Assembly (NCBI GenBank): GCA_017459345.1
Contig: JAFUDC010000119.1
Coordinates: 1 to 42,293 of the forward strand
Length of the DNA stretch: 42,293 nucleotides
DNA from: Eubacterium sp.
GTDB taxonomy: Bacteria > Bacillota > Clostridia > Lachnospirales > Lachnospiraceae
Reading direction: 5' to 3'
The position numbers and the translations under genes are program-made. The notes beneath the pieces were generated by a model. It did not search any database. It saw only the letters and a list, made by a program, of their open reading frames with translations, and was not told where the DNA came from. Of the stretch, positions 27,279 through 36,231 are shown piece after piece. Positions within the stretch are counted from its first letter, which is position 1; every line of letters starts with the position of its first letter.

Positions 27279-27926
27279 ATGAGTACATCCGGTAATGAGA
27301 CATTAGTCAAATTAATTACTAAGCTTGTCATGGAAGAACTCTATGGGATGAGTACTCAGATTCCTATTGGAGTATCTAATAAACATATTCACCTGAGCAG
27401 AAAAGATATGGATGTTCTTTTCGGAGAGGGCTCCGAACTGACTCCAATCAAGGATCTCGGCCAGCCGGGACAGTATGCATGTGCTGAGACCGTAGCGGTA
27501 AAGGGACCCAAGGGTGAATTTGCAAGAGTCAGAGTGCTGGGGCCTCTGAGAAGTGAATCTCAGGTGGAACTTTCCAAGACGGATGCCAGAACAATCGGTG
27601 TGAAGGCTCCAATTCGTGAATCCGGAGTTCTGGAAGGAACACCGGGAGTTGAACTGGTAGGACCGGAAGGATCCGTTCAGCTGGAAAGAGGCGTCATCGT
27701 TGCCCTGCGTCATATCCATATGACTCCGGAACTTGCCAAAGAGTGGGGACTGAAGGATAAGGATATCGTGGACGTTAAGGTTAACGGCGGCGACCGTGCA
27801 GGTATACTTGGTAATGTGATCGTAAGAGTATCTGACAAGTATGCACTTGAGATGCATGTTGATACCGATGAGGCAAATGCCTGCTGTCTTGATAACAATG
27901 ACACGGTATCAATTATCAGAAAGTGA
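27279..27926 (+). CDS. pduL: Phosphate propanoyltransferase PduL
   Basis: 215-aa enzyme making propionyl-phosphate from propionyl-CoA and regenerating CoA inside the compartment. N-terminal encapsulation helix (residues about 6-23, NETLVKLITKLVMEELYG); zinc-binding histidines in GVSNKHIHLS and ALRHIHMTPE; two PduL domains. ATG 27279 is chosen since TGGAGG stands 5 nt before it, while ATG 27267 overlaps that ribosome site. Confidence 0.94.
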   Translation: MSTSGNETLVKLITKLVMEELYGMSTQIPIGVSNKHIHLSRKDMDVLFGEGSELTPIKDLGQPGQYACAETVAVKGPKGEFARVRVLGPLRSESQVELSKTDARTIGVKAPIRESGVLEGTPGVELVGPEGSVQLERGVIVALRHIHMTPELAKEWGLKDKDIVDVKVNGGDRAGILGNVIVRVSDKYALEMHVDTDEANACCLDNNDTVSIIRK

Positions 27927-27975
27927 GCGATGGCCGATGTTTATCAGCCTTTGTTCATGTTGACAAGGGGATCTT

Positions 27976-28794
27976 ATGAACGATTATAATAGCGTTTTGA
28001 CAGGATTTTCAGAGCTTATCAGGAATGAGGAATACAGGCCCTACGAGGGTGACCTCAGACTAGGAGTTGACCTGGGTACAGCCAATATCGTTGTATCTGT
28101 CGTGGACTCTAACAACACACCGATTGCGGGAACTTCATTTCCTTCCACCGTAGTCCGGGATGGCATCGTGGTTGATTTCATGGGAGCATCCAGGGCAGTG
28201 AAGAATATGAAGGCCAAGCTTGAGGAGATGATGGGGGTCCAGTTCCACGAGGCGGCTACGGCCATTCCTCCCGGAATTATCTCCGGGAATGTGAAGGTGA
28301 TCTCCAATGTGGTCGAGTCTGTCGGACTGGATGTGATCAATGTGGTGGATGAGCCCACAGCGGCAGCATCTGTGCTTGGTATTACCGATGGCGCGGTTGT
28401 TGACGTGGGCGGCGGAACCACAGGTATCAGCATCCTAAAGGACGGCAAGGTTGTATTCACTGCAGATGAGCCGACTGGTGGTACACACATGACTCTGGTT
28501 CTGGCCGGAAGCCTTGGGTGTACATTTGAGGAAGCTGAAAGAATCAAAAAAGATCCAAAACAGGAGATGCTGGTATTTCCGGTTGTGAAACCTGTAATCG
28601 AGAAGATGGCAGCAATCGTGAAAAGGTTCATTGAAGGATATGATGTTGATGTAATCTATGTTGTGGGCGGTGCCTGCAGCTTTGAGAAATTCGAAAGCGT
28701 ATTTGAACATGATACCGGTATTAAGACGATTAAGCCTAAAGAGCCTTTACTGGTAACACCACTGGGAATCGCCATGAACTGTTATAAACAATAG
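27976..28794 (+). CDS. eutJ: EutJ-like Hsp70/actin-fold protein
   Basis: 272-aa protein with actin/Hsp70 ATPase motifs: GVDLGTANIVVSVVD (phosphate 1), VVDVGGGTTGIS (phosphate 2) and VVGGACSFEKF (adenosine). No substrate-binding domain, as in EutJ of ethanolamine loci, whose function is unsettled; a chaperone for core or shell assembly is proposed. It and the next gene occupy the place between pduL and pduN where Salmonella has pduM. Ends with TAG. Confidence 0.85.
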   Translation: MNDYNSVLTGFSELIRNEEYRPYEGDLRLGVDLGTANIVVSVVDSNNTPIAGTSFPSTVVRDGIVVDFMGASRAVKNMKAKLEEMMGVQFHEAATAIPPGIISGNVKVISNVVESVGLDVINVVDEPTAAASVLGITDGAVVDVGGGTTGISILKDGKVVFTADEPTGGTHMTLVLAGSLGCTFEEAERIKKDPKQEMLVFPVVKPVIEKMAAIVKRFIEGYDVDVIYVVGGACSFEKFESVFEHDTGIKTIKPKEPLLVTPLGIAMNCYKQ

Positions 28795-28801
28795 GTGACA
28801 T

Positions 28802-29656
28802 ATGAATAAAACTGAGTTTGAAAATGCGCTTATGTCAACCATTGTGGAATATATTTCTGATCAGATCGTATTAAGGTATATGGATGCCTGCAAGCAGGCA
28901 GTGGTTCTTTTCTCAGGTGCCCTGATCGGTTATCAGGATGCTGTCCCGGCTTTAAACGAACTTAAAAAGGACGGATGGAAGCTGACGGCAGTATTATCCA
29001 AAGCCGCAGGAGAGGTTCTGACGAAAGAACGTATCTCAAGCGATATTGATCCGGATGCCATTTATGTTGAAGGCGCTCCGGTAGATGGAAGGCAGATTAT
29101 TGACAGTCATCAATTTGTGATCATTCCCGAACTGACCATCAACACGGCAGCCAAGGTTGCCAACTGCATCAGTGACAATCTTCTGACGAATATGATCTCA
29201 AGAGCCATGGCCACCGGTAAGCCGATCGTTGCGGCGATTGACGGATGCTGTCCGGACAATCAGGTTAGAGCGAAGCTCGGTTTTAAGGTGACCGATGCAT
29301 ATAAGGCTCGTATGAGGCGTAATCTTGAAGATTTGAGGGATTATGGCATCGTGCTGACCGTCAATGCAAATCTGTGTCACAAAGTGAATAAAGTATACGA
29401 ATCCAGCTTTAACTTCCCAAGACCGGGTGCTGATAAGGAACCTGTAAAGGAAGTTAAATCCGGCAGTTCCTGTAATCTTGCCATGCAGGTAATGCCGGCA
29501 GGAACCAGTATCAGATTAGACAAAAAAGTTATCGGCAGGATCGACATTGCACAGAACTTTAATTTTGGTACCATAACAGTGCGCAGGGATGCCATCGTCA
29601 CTGGCCTTGCAAGGGACGAAGCAGCAAAGCGCGGTGTTAAGATTGTAAAAGAATAA
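28802..29656 (+). CDS. BMC-associated flavoprotein-like protein
   Basis: 284 aa. The first 190 residues look like a HFCD flavoprotein fold (VVLFSGALIGYQDAVPAL, then VIIPELTINTAAKVANCISDNLLTN and KPIVAAIDGCCPDNQ), the type found next to eutJ in several Firmicute pdu/eut loci. The C-terminal part (about 220-284) is a separate small domain (CNLAMQVMPAGTSIRLDKKV). The N-terminus (residues 2-20) is amphipathic and could be a targeting helix. Reaction unknown; recycling of flavin or corrinoid redox state is possible but unproven. Starts 7 nt after eutJ. Confidence 0.6.
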   Translation: MNKTEFENALMSTIVEYISDQIVLRYMDACKQAVVLFSGALIGYQDAVPALNELKKDGWKLTAVLSKAAGEVLTKERISSDIDPDAIYVEGAPVDGRQIIDSHQFVIIPELTINTAAKVANCISDNLLTNMISRAMATGKPIVAAIDGCCPDNQVRAKLGFKVTDAYKARMRRNLEDLRDYGIVLTVNANLCHKVNKVYESSFNFPRPGADKEPVKEVKSGSSCNLAMQVMPAGTSIRLDKKVIGRIDIAQNFNFGTITVRRDAIVTGLARDEAAKRGVKIVKE

Positions 29657-29669
29657 AGGAGGTGAAGAC

Positions 29670-29942
29670 ATGTATTTAGGTAAAGTGATTGGTACAGTAG
29701 TATCTACTGTGAAAGTTCCAAGTCTCACCGGCTCCAAGTTCCTGATCGTTGAGAAGATCAACCAGGATCTGACAGCCAAGAAGCAGACAGCAGTCTGCGT
29801 AGATACTGTCGGAGCCGGCGATGGAGAGACTGTAATTGTAGTTGGCGGCAGCTCCGCGCGTATGGCGGGGGGCGATAAAACTCTTCCTGTAGACGCCGCC
29901 ATTGTTGGAATCGTGGATACCGTAGAAGTATCACAGTGCTAA
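29670..29942 (+). CDS. pduN: BMC-P pentameric vertex protein PduN
   Basis: 90-aa EutN/CcmL-family protein that forms pentamers capping shell vertices. Family blocks: YLGKVIGTVVSTVKVPSLTG, LIVEKIN, CVDTVGAGDGETVIVVGGSSAR and AAIVGIVDTVEV. The only vertex protein in the locus, so it should be essential for closure of the shell. AAGGAGGTG ribosome site; 12 nt before pduO. Confidence 0.95.
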   Translation: MYLGKVIGTVVSTVKVPSLTGSKFLIVEKINQDLTAKKQTAVCVDTVGAGDGETVIVVGGSSARMAGGDKTLPVDAAIVGIVDTVEVSQC

Positions 29943-29954
29943 GGATGTGAATAT

Positions 29955-30971
29955 ATGGCTAATATTTATACCAAAACAGGTGATAAAGGCACCACAGGCC
30001 TCTATGGGGGCTCAAGGGTGGATAAGGACAGCCTGAATGTGGACGTATACGGTACCATCGATGAGGCAATTTCTTCTCTGGGAGTTGCCTATGCTCAGAC
30101 TGAGGATGACCAGATCAGAGACTTCATCCACCATATTCAGGAACGGATGTTTATGGCTGGTGCTGAATTTGCCAGTGATGAGCGGGGCATGGAGATGCTC
30201 AAGGATAAGATCAGCGAGGCTGATATTAAGTACCTAGAGGATATCATCGACCTGTCCACAGAAATCACAGGCAAGATGAGGAACTTTGTCATACCCGGCC
30301 TGGATCCTTCCTCTGCCGCTCTGCATGTGTCCAGGACCATTGTGAGACGTGCAGAAAGAAGGATTACAACTCTGGCAAGAGAGATTCCTGTCAGGGATGA
30401 GCTTAAGAAGTATATCAACCGTTTGTCGGATGCCTGCTTCGCCATGGCACGGATTGTGGAAACCCGTGTTCAGGAGCAGGAGATCGAAGACCTTAAAGAA
30501 CAGGTAAGAAGGATTGTCAGCGAGACCCTTGGTAAAGGGGAAAAAGGAGAATGCAAGATGGATATGTCTCTTGATTCATTAAAGCGGATGGCATCTTATG
30601 TGGAAGAGAAGGCTAATGAGATCGGTGTTCCGGTTGTCTTCTCAGCTGTGGATGAGGGAGGTAATCTTCTTTATCTCCAGCGTATGGAAGGTGCACTCCT
30701 TATTTCCATCAAGGTATCTCAGGACAAGGCCTACACATCCTGTGTATTGAAGTGCCCGACATCTGCTCTTGCAGACATCACCAAGCCTGGTGAGAGTCTC
30801 TGGAGTCTGCATAACTCGGGAGACGGACGGATCGTGTGCTTCGGCGGCGGATATCCCATCGAGGTGGATGGAAAGATCATAGGTGCAATCGGTGTGAGCG
30901 GTGGTACTGCCGAACAGGACATGGCAGTTGCTACATATGCATTAGACAAGATGCAAGGAGGAAAAGCATAA
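29955..30971 (+). CDS. pduO: Cob(I)alamin adenosyltransferase PduO, two-domain
   Basis: 338-aa protein adenylating cob(I)alamin to adenosylcobalamin for the dehydratase. N-terminal PduO adenosyltransferase domain (1-172; TKTGDKGTTGLYGG ATP loop, SRTIVRRAERR active site) and C-terminal GlcG/DUF336 domain (about 203-338), heme-binding in Salmonella PduO. The linker (residues 176-193, EIEDLKEQVRRIVSETLG) is a short amphipathic helix that resembles an encapsulation peptide placed internally. Stop and pduP start overlap (TAATG). Confidence 0.94.
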   Translation: MANIYTKTGDKGTTGLYGGSRVDKDSLNVDVYGTIDEAISSLGVAYAQTEDDQIRDFIHHIQERMFMAGAEFASDERGMEMLKDKISEADIKYLEDIIDLSTEITGKMRNFVIPGLDPSSAALHVSRTIVRRAERRITTLAREIPVRDELKKYINRLSDACFAMARIVETRVQEQEIEDLKEQVRRIVSETLGKGEKGECKMDMSLDSLKRMASYVEEKANEIGVPVVFSAVDEGGNLLYLQRMEGALLISIKVSQDKAYTSCVLKCPTSALADITKPGESLWSLHNSGDGRIVCFGGGYPIEVDGKIIGAIGVSGGTAEQDMAVATYALDKMQGGKA

Positions 30972-32377
30972 TGAATATTGATGTTGCATTAATCGAGAAA
31001 GTCGTAAAAAAAGTTTTGACAGATGTTGAAACCGCTCTTCCGGCTTCCGACTACTCATATGGTATCTTTGAAACCATGGATGATGCCATTGAAGCATCTT
31101 TCGTTGCTCAGAAAGAGTACATGAATTATTCCATGGCTGACAGGCAGAAGTTTGTCGAAGGTATCAGAGAAGTTGTTTGTGACAAGGCTAATCTTGACTA
31201 CATGAGCAACCTTGCTGTAGAAGAAAGCGGCATGGGCGGTGTAGAATACAAAAAAATCAAAAATAAACTTGCTGCTATGAAATCTCCTGGCGTTGAGGAT
31301 CTGACAACAGAAGCTTTATCCGGAGATGATGGACTGACTCTGGTTGAGTATTGTCCATTTGGTGTTATCGGTGCCATCGCTCCGACCACCAACCCGACTG
31401 AAACTGTTATCTGTAATTCCATTGCCATGCTGGCAGGCGGAAATACAGTAGTATTCAGTCCTCACCCACGTTCAAAGGGTGTATCCATCTGGCTGATCAA
31501 GAAGCTCAATGCTAAGCTTGAAGAGCTGGGTGCTCCGAGAAACCTGATCGTTACCGTTCAGGAGCCATCCATTGAGAACACCAACATCATGATGAACCAT
31601 CCAAAGGTTCGTATGCTGGTTGCTACAGGCGGCCCGGGAATCGTTAAGGCTGTTATGTCCACAGGTAAGAAGGCTATCGGCGCTGGTGCCGGTAATCCTC
31701 CTGTAGTTGTAGACGAGACAGCTGACATCGAGAAGGCTGCCAAGGACATCATCGATGGCTGCTCCTTCGATAACAACCTTCCATGTATCGCTGAGAAAGA
31801 GTGTATCGCTGTTGACCAGATCGCAGACTACCTCATCTTCAACATGAAGAACAACGGTGCATACGAAGTAAAGGATCCTGCTATCATTGAGCAGTTAGTT
31901 GAGCTGGTAACAAACGACCGCAAGAAACCCAATGTAAACTTTGTTGGTAAGAGTGCTCAGTACATTCTTGACAAGGTTGGCATCAAGGTTGGACCGGAAG
32001 TTAAGGCTATCATCATGGAAACCGGAAAGGATCATCCTTTTGTTCAGGTTGAGCTTATGATGCCCATCCTTCCGATCGTTCGCGTACCTAACGTTGACGA
32101 AGCGATTGCATTTGCTGTAGAAGCTGAGCATGGCAACAGACATACAGCTATGATGCATTCCAGAAATGTAGATAAACTTACTAAGATGGCCAAAGAAATC
32201 GAGACAACAATCTTCGTAAAGAATGGCCCGTCTTATGCAGGTATCGGTGTTGGTGGTATGGGTTACACCACATTCACAATTGCCGGACCTACAGGTGAAG
32301 GTTTAACATCCGCTAAATCATTCTGCCGTAAGAGAAGATGTGTATTACAGGACGGTCTCCATATCAGAATGAAATAA
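30971..32377 (+). CDS. pduP: CoA-acylating propionaldehyde dehydrogenase
   Basis: 468-aa enzyme oxidising propionaldehyde to propionyl-CoA with NAD+. N-terminal encapsulation helix (residues 2-18, NIDVALIEKVVKKVLTD). NAD-binding and catalytic motifs: GVIGAIAPTTNPTETVICN, ATGGPGIVKAV, GAGAGNPPVVVDE and catalytic Cys in CSFDNNLPCIAEKE. Length matches Salmonella PduP (464 aa). Start is ATG 30971 with AGGAGG in the end of pduO. Confidence 0.96.
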   Translation: MNIDVALIEKVVKKVLTDVETALPASDYSYGIFETMDDAIEASFVAQKEYMNYSMADRQKFVEGIREVVCDKANLDYMSNLAVEESGMGGVEYKKIKNKLAAMKSPGVEDLTTEALSGDDGLTLVEYCPFGVIGAIAPTTNPTETVICNSIAMLAGGNTVVFSPHPRSKGVSIWLIKKLNAKLEELGAPRNLIVTVQEPSIENTNIMMNHPKVRMLVATGGPGIVKAVMSTGKKAIGAGAGNPPVVVDETADIEKAAKDIIDGCSFDNNLPCIAEKECIAVDQIADYLIFNMKNNGAYEVKDPAIIEQLVELVTNDRKKPNVNFVGKSAQYILDKVGIKVGPEVKAIIMETGKDHPFVQVELMMPILPIVRVPNVDEAIAFAVEAEHGNRHTAMMHSRNVDKLTKMAKEIETTIFVKNGPSYAGIGVGGMGYTTFTIAGPTGEGLTSAKSFCRKRRCVLQDGLHIRMK

Positions 32378-32394
32378 TTAAGAGGTGAGTTTAA

Positions 32395-33723
32395 ATGGAA
32401 AAAAACCTTATTGATATTATCGCTCAGTCCGGTATCGTTGGTGCCGGTGGTGCAGGTTTTCCCACTCATGTAAAAATGAATGCTAAGGCTGAGTACGTGA
32501 TCATCAATGGTGCAGAGTGTGAACCATTGCTGAGAGTCGACCAGCAGCTTATGGCAGTCGAAACAAAAAAGATTCTGGAGGCTTTAAAACTTGTCAAGGA
32601 CTTCGTTGGCGCTGACAAGGCTGTAATCGCATTAAAAGACCATTATCATGATGCTATCAACAGTTTTAACAAGTATTTAGGGGAGTATGAAGGCATCAGC
32701 CTTCATCTCCTCGAGAACTTCTATCCGGCTGGTGATGAGCAGATCACGGTATATGAAGTCACAGGCAGAATCGTTCCTGAAGGTGGTATTCCGTTAAAGT
32801 GCGGCGTGATCGTTTCTAACGTGGAGACCATGCTGAACATCTACAATGCTTACTTCGATGACGAGCCGGTTACTGATTCCTATGTTACATTTGCCGGAGA
32901 AGTGAAGAACCATATCACACTGAAATTACCCCTGGGTATGACAGTAGCTGAGGCTCTTGCAATGGCTGGCGGTGTTACTGTGGATGGACCATTTGTCGTT
33001 ATCAACGGCGGGCCCATGATGGGTAAGCATGTTCCACTTGATTCCAAGATCACCAAGACCACAAAGGGTCTGATTGTACTTCCGGAAAGTCATCCGTTAA
33101 TTCAGGATGTAAAGATGGATATTAATCAGATGCTCCATGTTGCAAAGGCAGCCTGCTGTCATTGTAGTATGTGTACAGAAGTATGTCCACGTAACCTGAT
33201 CGGACACAGCATTGCGCCTAACAAGACAATTCGTTTTGCAAGTTATGGCAATTTATGTGATGGATCCGCTACACCAATGATCGCATTCTTATGTTCCGAA
33301 TGCCGTCTGTGTCAGTATGCTTGTATCATGAACCTGCAGCCGTGGAAGGTTAACCATATGCTGAAGGGCATGATGGCCAAAGAAGGTATCAGAAATACAT
33401 TAAGCAATGCGCCTGAATCTGCACATCCGATGAGAGAGTACAAGAAGTATCCGATTGCGAAACTTATCCGTAATCTGGGACTTACCAAGTATAACGTAGC
33501 AGCACCTATGACTGCACTTCCCTATGAAGTAGATCATGTATCTATTCCATTAGGACAGCATATCGGTGCTCCTGCAGAGCCTTGTGTAGCAGTTGGCGAT
33601 ACCGTTAACAAGGGTGACGTAATCGCAAAACCTGCAGAGGGCAAGTTAGGTGCTTGTATTCACGCAAGTATCAGCGGTACCGTTAAGGCAATCGCTGACG
33701 GTTGTGTATCAATCGAGAAATAA
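32395..33723 (+). CDS. pduS: RnfC-like cobalamin reductase PduS
   Basis: 442-aa flavin and iron-sulfur protein that reduces cobalamin for PduO and may pass electrons across the shell through PduT. RnfC-type NADH/FMN site (GIVGAGGAGFPTHVK), SLBB domain, two 4Fe-4S motifs (CCHCSMCTEVCPR and CSECRLCQYAC) and a C-terminal sandwich hybrid domain (HIGAPAEPCVAVGDTVNKGD). Located between pduP and pduT. Confidence 0.94.
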   Translation: MEKNLIDIIAQSGIVGAGGAGFPTHVKMNAKAEYVIINGAECEPLLRVDQQLMAVETKKILEALKLVKDFVGADKAVIALKDHYHDAINSFNKYLGEYEGISLHLLENFYPAGDEQITVYEVTGRIVPEGGIPLKCGVIVSNVETMLNIYNAYFDDEPVTDSYVTFAGEVKNHITLKLPLGMTVAEALAMAGGVTVDGPFVVINGGPMMGKHVPLDSKITKTTKGLIVLPESHPLIQDVKMDINQMLHVAKAACCHCSMCTEVCPRNLIGHSIAPNKTIRFASYGNLCDGSATPMIAFLCSECRLCQYACIMNLQPWKVNHMLKGMMAKEGIRNTLSNAPESAHPMREYKKYPIAKLIRNLGLTKYNVAAPMTALPYEVDHVSIPLGQHIGAPAEPCVAVGDTVNKGDVIAKPAEGKLGACIHASISGTVKAIADGCVSIEK

Positions 33724-33740
33724 AGGATGGTGTTATCACA

Positions 33741-34292
33741 GTGAAAAAAGCAGTTGGATTTGTTGAGATCAAAAGCATTCCTGTAGGCGTCCAGACAGCA
33801 GATGAGATGGTAAAAGCAGGTAATGTTGATTTATTACTGGCTACTCCAATTTGCCCTGGTAAGTATGTGATTATCATTGGTGGATATGTTGGTCCGGTTA
33901 AAGCAGCCATGAGCAAAGCGGAGCTTGTAAGTGGCATTTATCTGATTGATACACATATCCTTGATAATATTCGTGATGAAGTACTTCCGGCTATCAGCGG
34001 TTACAGAGTCACAGAAGAAATCCAGGCAGTGGGAAGTATTGAGACAATCTCCGCCTTAACAGCTATCATCGCTGCAGATATTGCAGTAAAGGCTGCCAAG
34101 GTTGATATTGTTGATTTAAGAATTGCCAGAGGATTAGGCGGAAAAGGATATCTGATTGTTACAGGAGAGGTAGCTTCCGTAAGGAACTCAATCAATGCAT
34201 GTCTTGCTAAGTTGGGTGTCAGCGGAGAGGTTACATCCACCTCGATCATTCCTCGTCCTCATCCACAGATTATTGAAAACTTATTAAAATAA
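33741..34292 (+). CDS. pduT: BMC-T shell protein PduT with iron-sulfur pore
   Basis: 183-aa tandem-BMC protein (Salmonella PduT is 184 aa). The pore cysteine is in ATPICPGKYVI, which in PduT trimers holds a 4Fe-4S cluster for electron passage, probably with PduS. Start taken as GTG 33741 (AAAGGATGG upstream), giving VKKAVGFVEIKSIPVG; the longer frame into pduS adds 13 unlike residues. Last gene of the plus-strand operon. Confidence 0.94.
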   Translation: MKKAVGFVEIKSIPVGVQTADEMVKAGNVDLLLATPICPGKYVIIIGGYVGPVKAAMSKAELVSGIYLIDTHILDNIRDEVLPAISGYRVTEEIQAVGSIETISALTAIIAADIAVKAAKVDIVDLRIARGLGGKGYLIVTGEVASVRNSINACLAKLGVSGEVTSTSIIPRPHPQIIENLLK

Positions 34293-34321
34293 TCTAATTA
34301 CGTAGAATTTCTACAAGTCTT

Positions 34322-34353
34322 AAAGGCTGTTCATATCCTGAACAGCCTTTATT
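34322..34353 (+). terminator. Terminator or attenuator after pduT
   Basis: Perfect 12-bp stem AAAGGCTGTTCA / TGAACAGCCTTT, loop TATCC, then TTTATT. The T-run is short, so read-through into the next gene is possible. Confidence 0.8.
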
Positions 34354-34367
34354 GCCGGTATTGGTCC

Positions 34368-34421
34368 ATACTCAGCTGCTGGTATATACTCAGTGAGCAG
34401 TTTATACTCAGCTGCTGCTCT
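34368..34421 (+). repeat. Three tandem 18-bp repeats
   Basis: Units at 34368-34385, 34386-34403 and 34404-34421, each starting ATACTCAG; units 1 and 3 continue CTGCTG, unit 2 TGAGCAG. They lie in non-coding DNA between the pduT terminator and the start of the 115-aa gene. Regular phased copies suggest a protein-binding array, or simple slippage. Confidence 0.8.
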
Positions 34422-34458
34422 CATAGATTAATGCCGGAATATTTAAGGAGTTATATCC

Positions 34459-34806
34459 ATGTCCAAACCATATATAAAGCTTACAGAGCAGAACAAAAAA
34501 ATAATTCTTAATTTCATCGGAATGTGCCGCATGAACGGAATTGAGTTATCCGGTAAGCCTTCCATGACATTTAATGATGTGAGAGAAGATATCGGACCGG
34601 TCAAGTTTGACCTCTTTTTCAGAAATGACGGAGTGACTGAAGCATGCTGGAGCATGACAGTAAAGGCTGACACGGATGTCCGCTTCCATGATGATATCCC
34701 GGCCAAGAAGGGGGATATCTACTGTTATCTGGATTCCTACAGAATTGAGACGGGAAGCCTGGAATTAAAGCCGGTCACCTCCAAGTTTAATGTGTTCGCG
34801 TTTTGA
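34459..34806 (+). CDS. Hypothetical protein inside the Pdu locus
   Basis: 115 aa, function not recognised. Start ATG 34459 with AAGGAG about 9 nt upstream. No membrane segment, signal peptide or cofactor motif; predicted alternating beta strands (VKFDLFFRNDGVTEACWSMTV, DIYCYLDSYRIETGSLELKP) suggest a small beta protein. One cysteine each in MCRMNG, EACWS and IYCYL. No encapsulation helix is apparent, though residues 8-24 are amphipathic. Lying between pduT and the pduU-V-kinase operon, it is probably part of the same system. Confidence 0.7.
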   Translation: MSKPYIKLTEQNKKIILNFIGMCRMNGIELSGKPSMTFNDVREDIGPVKFDLFFRNDGVTEACWSMTVKADTDVRFHDDIPAKKGDIYCYLDSYRIETGSLELKPVTSKFNVFAF

Positions 34807-34834
34807 AGAATTAATTTGATATTATTAATCAGAC

Positions 34835-34964
34835 GAGCAATACAGAATCAAAAGATGTCTTCGAGCTTCGTTCCTGCTCGGGAATACAGTCATGCCTATC
34901 CGGGCAGACTGCATTCCTGCGCTGCAAAGGCGCTCTCAGACACACTTTTGGTTCTGTATTGCTC
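34835..34964. terminator. 130-bp long hairpin between convergent genes
   Basis: Outer arms GAGCAATACAGAA (34835-34847) and TTCTGTATTGCTC (34952-34964) are perfect complements and continue with one or two mismatches for about 24 bp. Inside, GGAATACAGTCATGCC can pair with GGCAGACTGCATTCC. It lies 29 bp after one stop codon and 14 bp before the other, so it can end transcription in both directions. It may belong to a repeat family with the hairpin at 40688-40816. Confidence 0.8.
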
Positions 34965-34977
34965 TGTTTAATTATAT

Positions 34978-36213
34978 CTACTTTCCCTGTCTTAATTTCA
35001 TAAGCAGGAGCATGTCATCGATTACCTGATCGATATCAGTATACAGGCTCCACTTGTAGAAGAGAGCCACATCAATATCCACGGACAGGAACTTGGCCTT
35101 TGTGCGAAGACTTTGATCTTCAATGCAGTCAAAATCAGCTGTATCCATGGTTCCGCATACCCGGCAGAAGTTAACGCAGGCGGCAAATCCCAGACACTCC
35201 TGAAGGATATCAAGGGCTAAGGTTTCCTTGTAACCTTTAGCTACCTGATACTCAATCTTGGCATCCTGATCCCAGTACTCAAAGAAATAAGAGATATAGT
35301 TGGTATAGAGCATCTTAAAGAGGGACAGGAGATAAGCCAGGCACTCCTTGCGCTCTCCTTCGCTGTCATAAGGCCTGAAGGCCGCTGAGCAGAACTGGGA
35401 GATGACATTGGCCAGGATGAAGCCCAGGTCGTAGGAGAAGGGGGCTCCAAAAGTGTACTCCATATCAATAACCTTCAGATTCTCATCGTCTGCAAAGATA
35501 TTGGAGGTATGGAAGTCACCATGAATCAGGGTTTCTGACTTGCTCATGAAAAGATGGCGGAGCTTATAACGCTGGAACTTGAGATCAGGATCTGCAAATA
35601 TGGACTTACAGTAATCCACAAACTCCTGACCGCAGGCGTAATCATAATCATCTGCCCCGAAAATACCCAGGAAGATTCCGTTCTCCATGACAGTTCTGAG
35701 CTCAGCATTCATAAAATGTGCCAGGAGAGCCCGGTACTGTTTGGTGGGAAGATAGAACTCCGAGGTATAAAAGTGTGTGGCAGCCAGATACTCAGCTCCC
35801 TGCTGAGCCAGTCTGGGCAGCTGGTGGTCCTTGTTAAACTCAAAGCGGACCAGCTTAAGGTTGGAGACATCCTCCATGATAAATATGTTATTGTCAAAAT
35901 CACAGTGATAAAGCTTGGGAACATACTGAGGTACGATGGCCGACCTAAGCTGCATGATCTCATACTCGAAGCGGTTGCGCTTTGGCGTAAGCGGACCGCC
36001 TCTTCTTCGCAGGTACTCGGTGGACTGCTTTACGATCACAGAAGTTTCCGGATCGGAAACTGCGAACACATAATTACAGTAACCATCCCCTTCCACATCC
36101 ATTCCCAGGTCTCCATCACCGATCTGATGAACATTAACCGGATCAGATAAATGCAGAGAAGGAACATAGTCACGAATATAGGAAACCACATTCTCTTTGG
36201 TAAGCTGGATCAT
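34978..36213 (-). CDS. MtnK-like sugar kinase (APH fold), copy A
   Basis: 411-aa aminoglycoside-phosphotransferase-fold kinase closest in pattern to 5-methylthioribose kinase. Catalytic loop HGDFHTSNIF and metal motif IDMEYTFGAPFSYDLGF (MtnK has DPE in this place) are intact; MIQLTKENVVSYI start matches copy B. Probable substrate is methylthioribose or 5-deoxyribose. Two divergent paralogs side by side and downstream of pduU-pduV suggest a dedicated role with the B12 dehydratase, for example salvage of 5-deoxyadenosine debris. It ends with TAG and is the last gene of its operon. Confidence 0.75.
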   Translation of the reverse strand: MIQLTKENVVSYIRDYVPSLHLSDPVNVHQIGDGDLGMDVEGDGYCNYVFAVSDPETSVIVKQSTEYLRRRGGPLTPKRNRFEYEIMQLRSAIVPQYVPKLYHCDFDNNIFIMEDVSNLKLVRFEFNKDHQLPRLAQQGAEYLAATHFYTSEFYLPTKQYRALLAHFMNAELRTVMENGIFLGIFGADDYDYACGQEFVDYCKSIFADPDLKFQRYKLRHLFMSKSETLIHGDFHTSNIFADDENLKVIDMEYTFGAPFSYDLGFILANVISQFCSAAFRPYDSEGERKECLAYLLSLFKMLYTNYISYFFEYWDQDAKIEYQVAKGYKETLALDILQECLGFAACVNFCRVCGTMDTADFDCIEDQSLRTKAKFLSVDIDVALFYKWSLYTDIDQVIDDMLLLMKLRQGK

Positions 36214-36231
36214 AAACGTTCCTTCTTTCTA

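Noticed and set aside
26548..27303. 251-codon open frame on the minus strand opposite the acidic-tail shell gene
   Set aside because: Its Ser/Ala/Gly repeats are the complement of the PEA repeats; it has no independent support.
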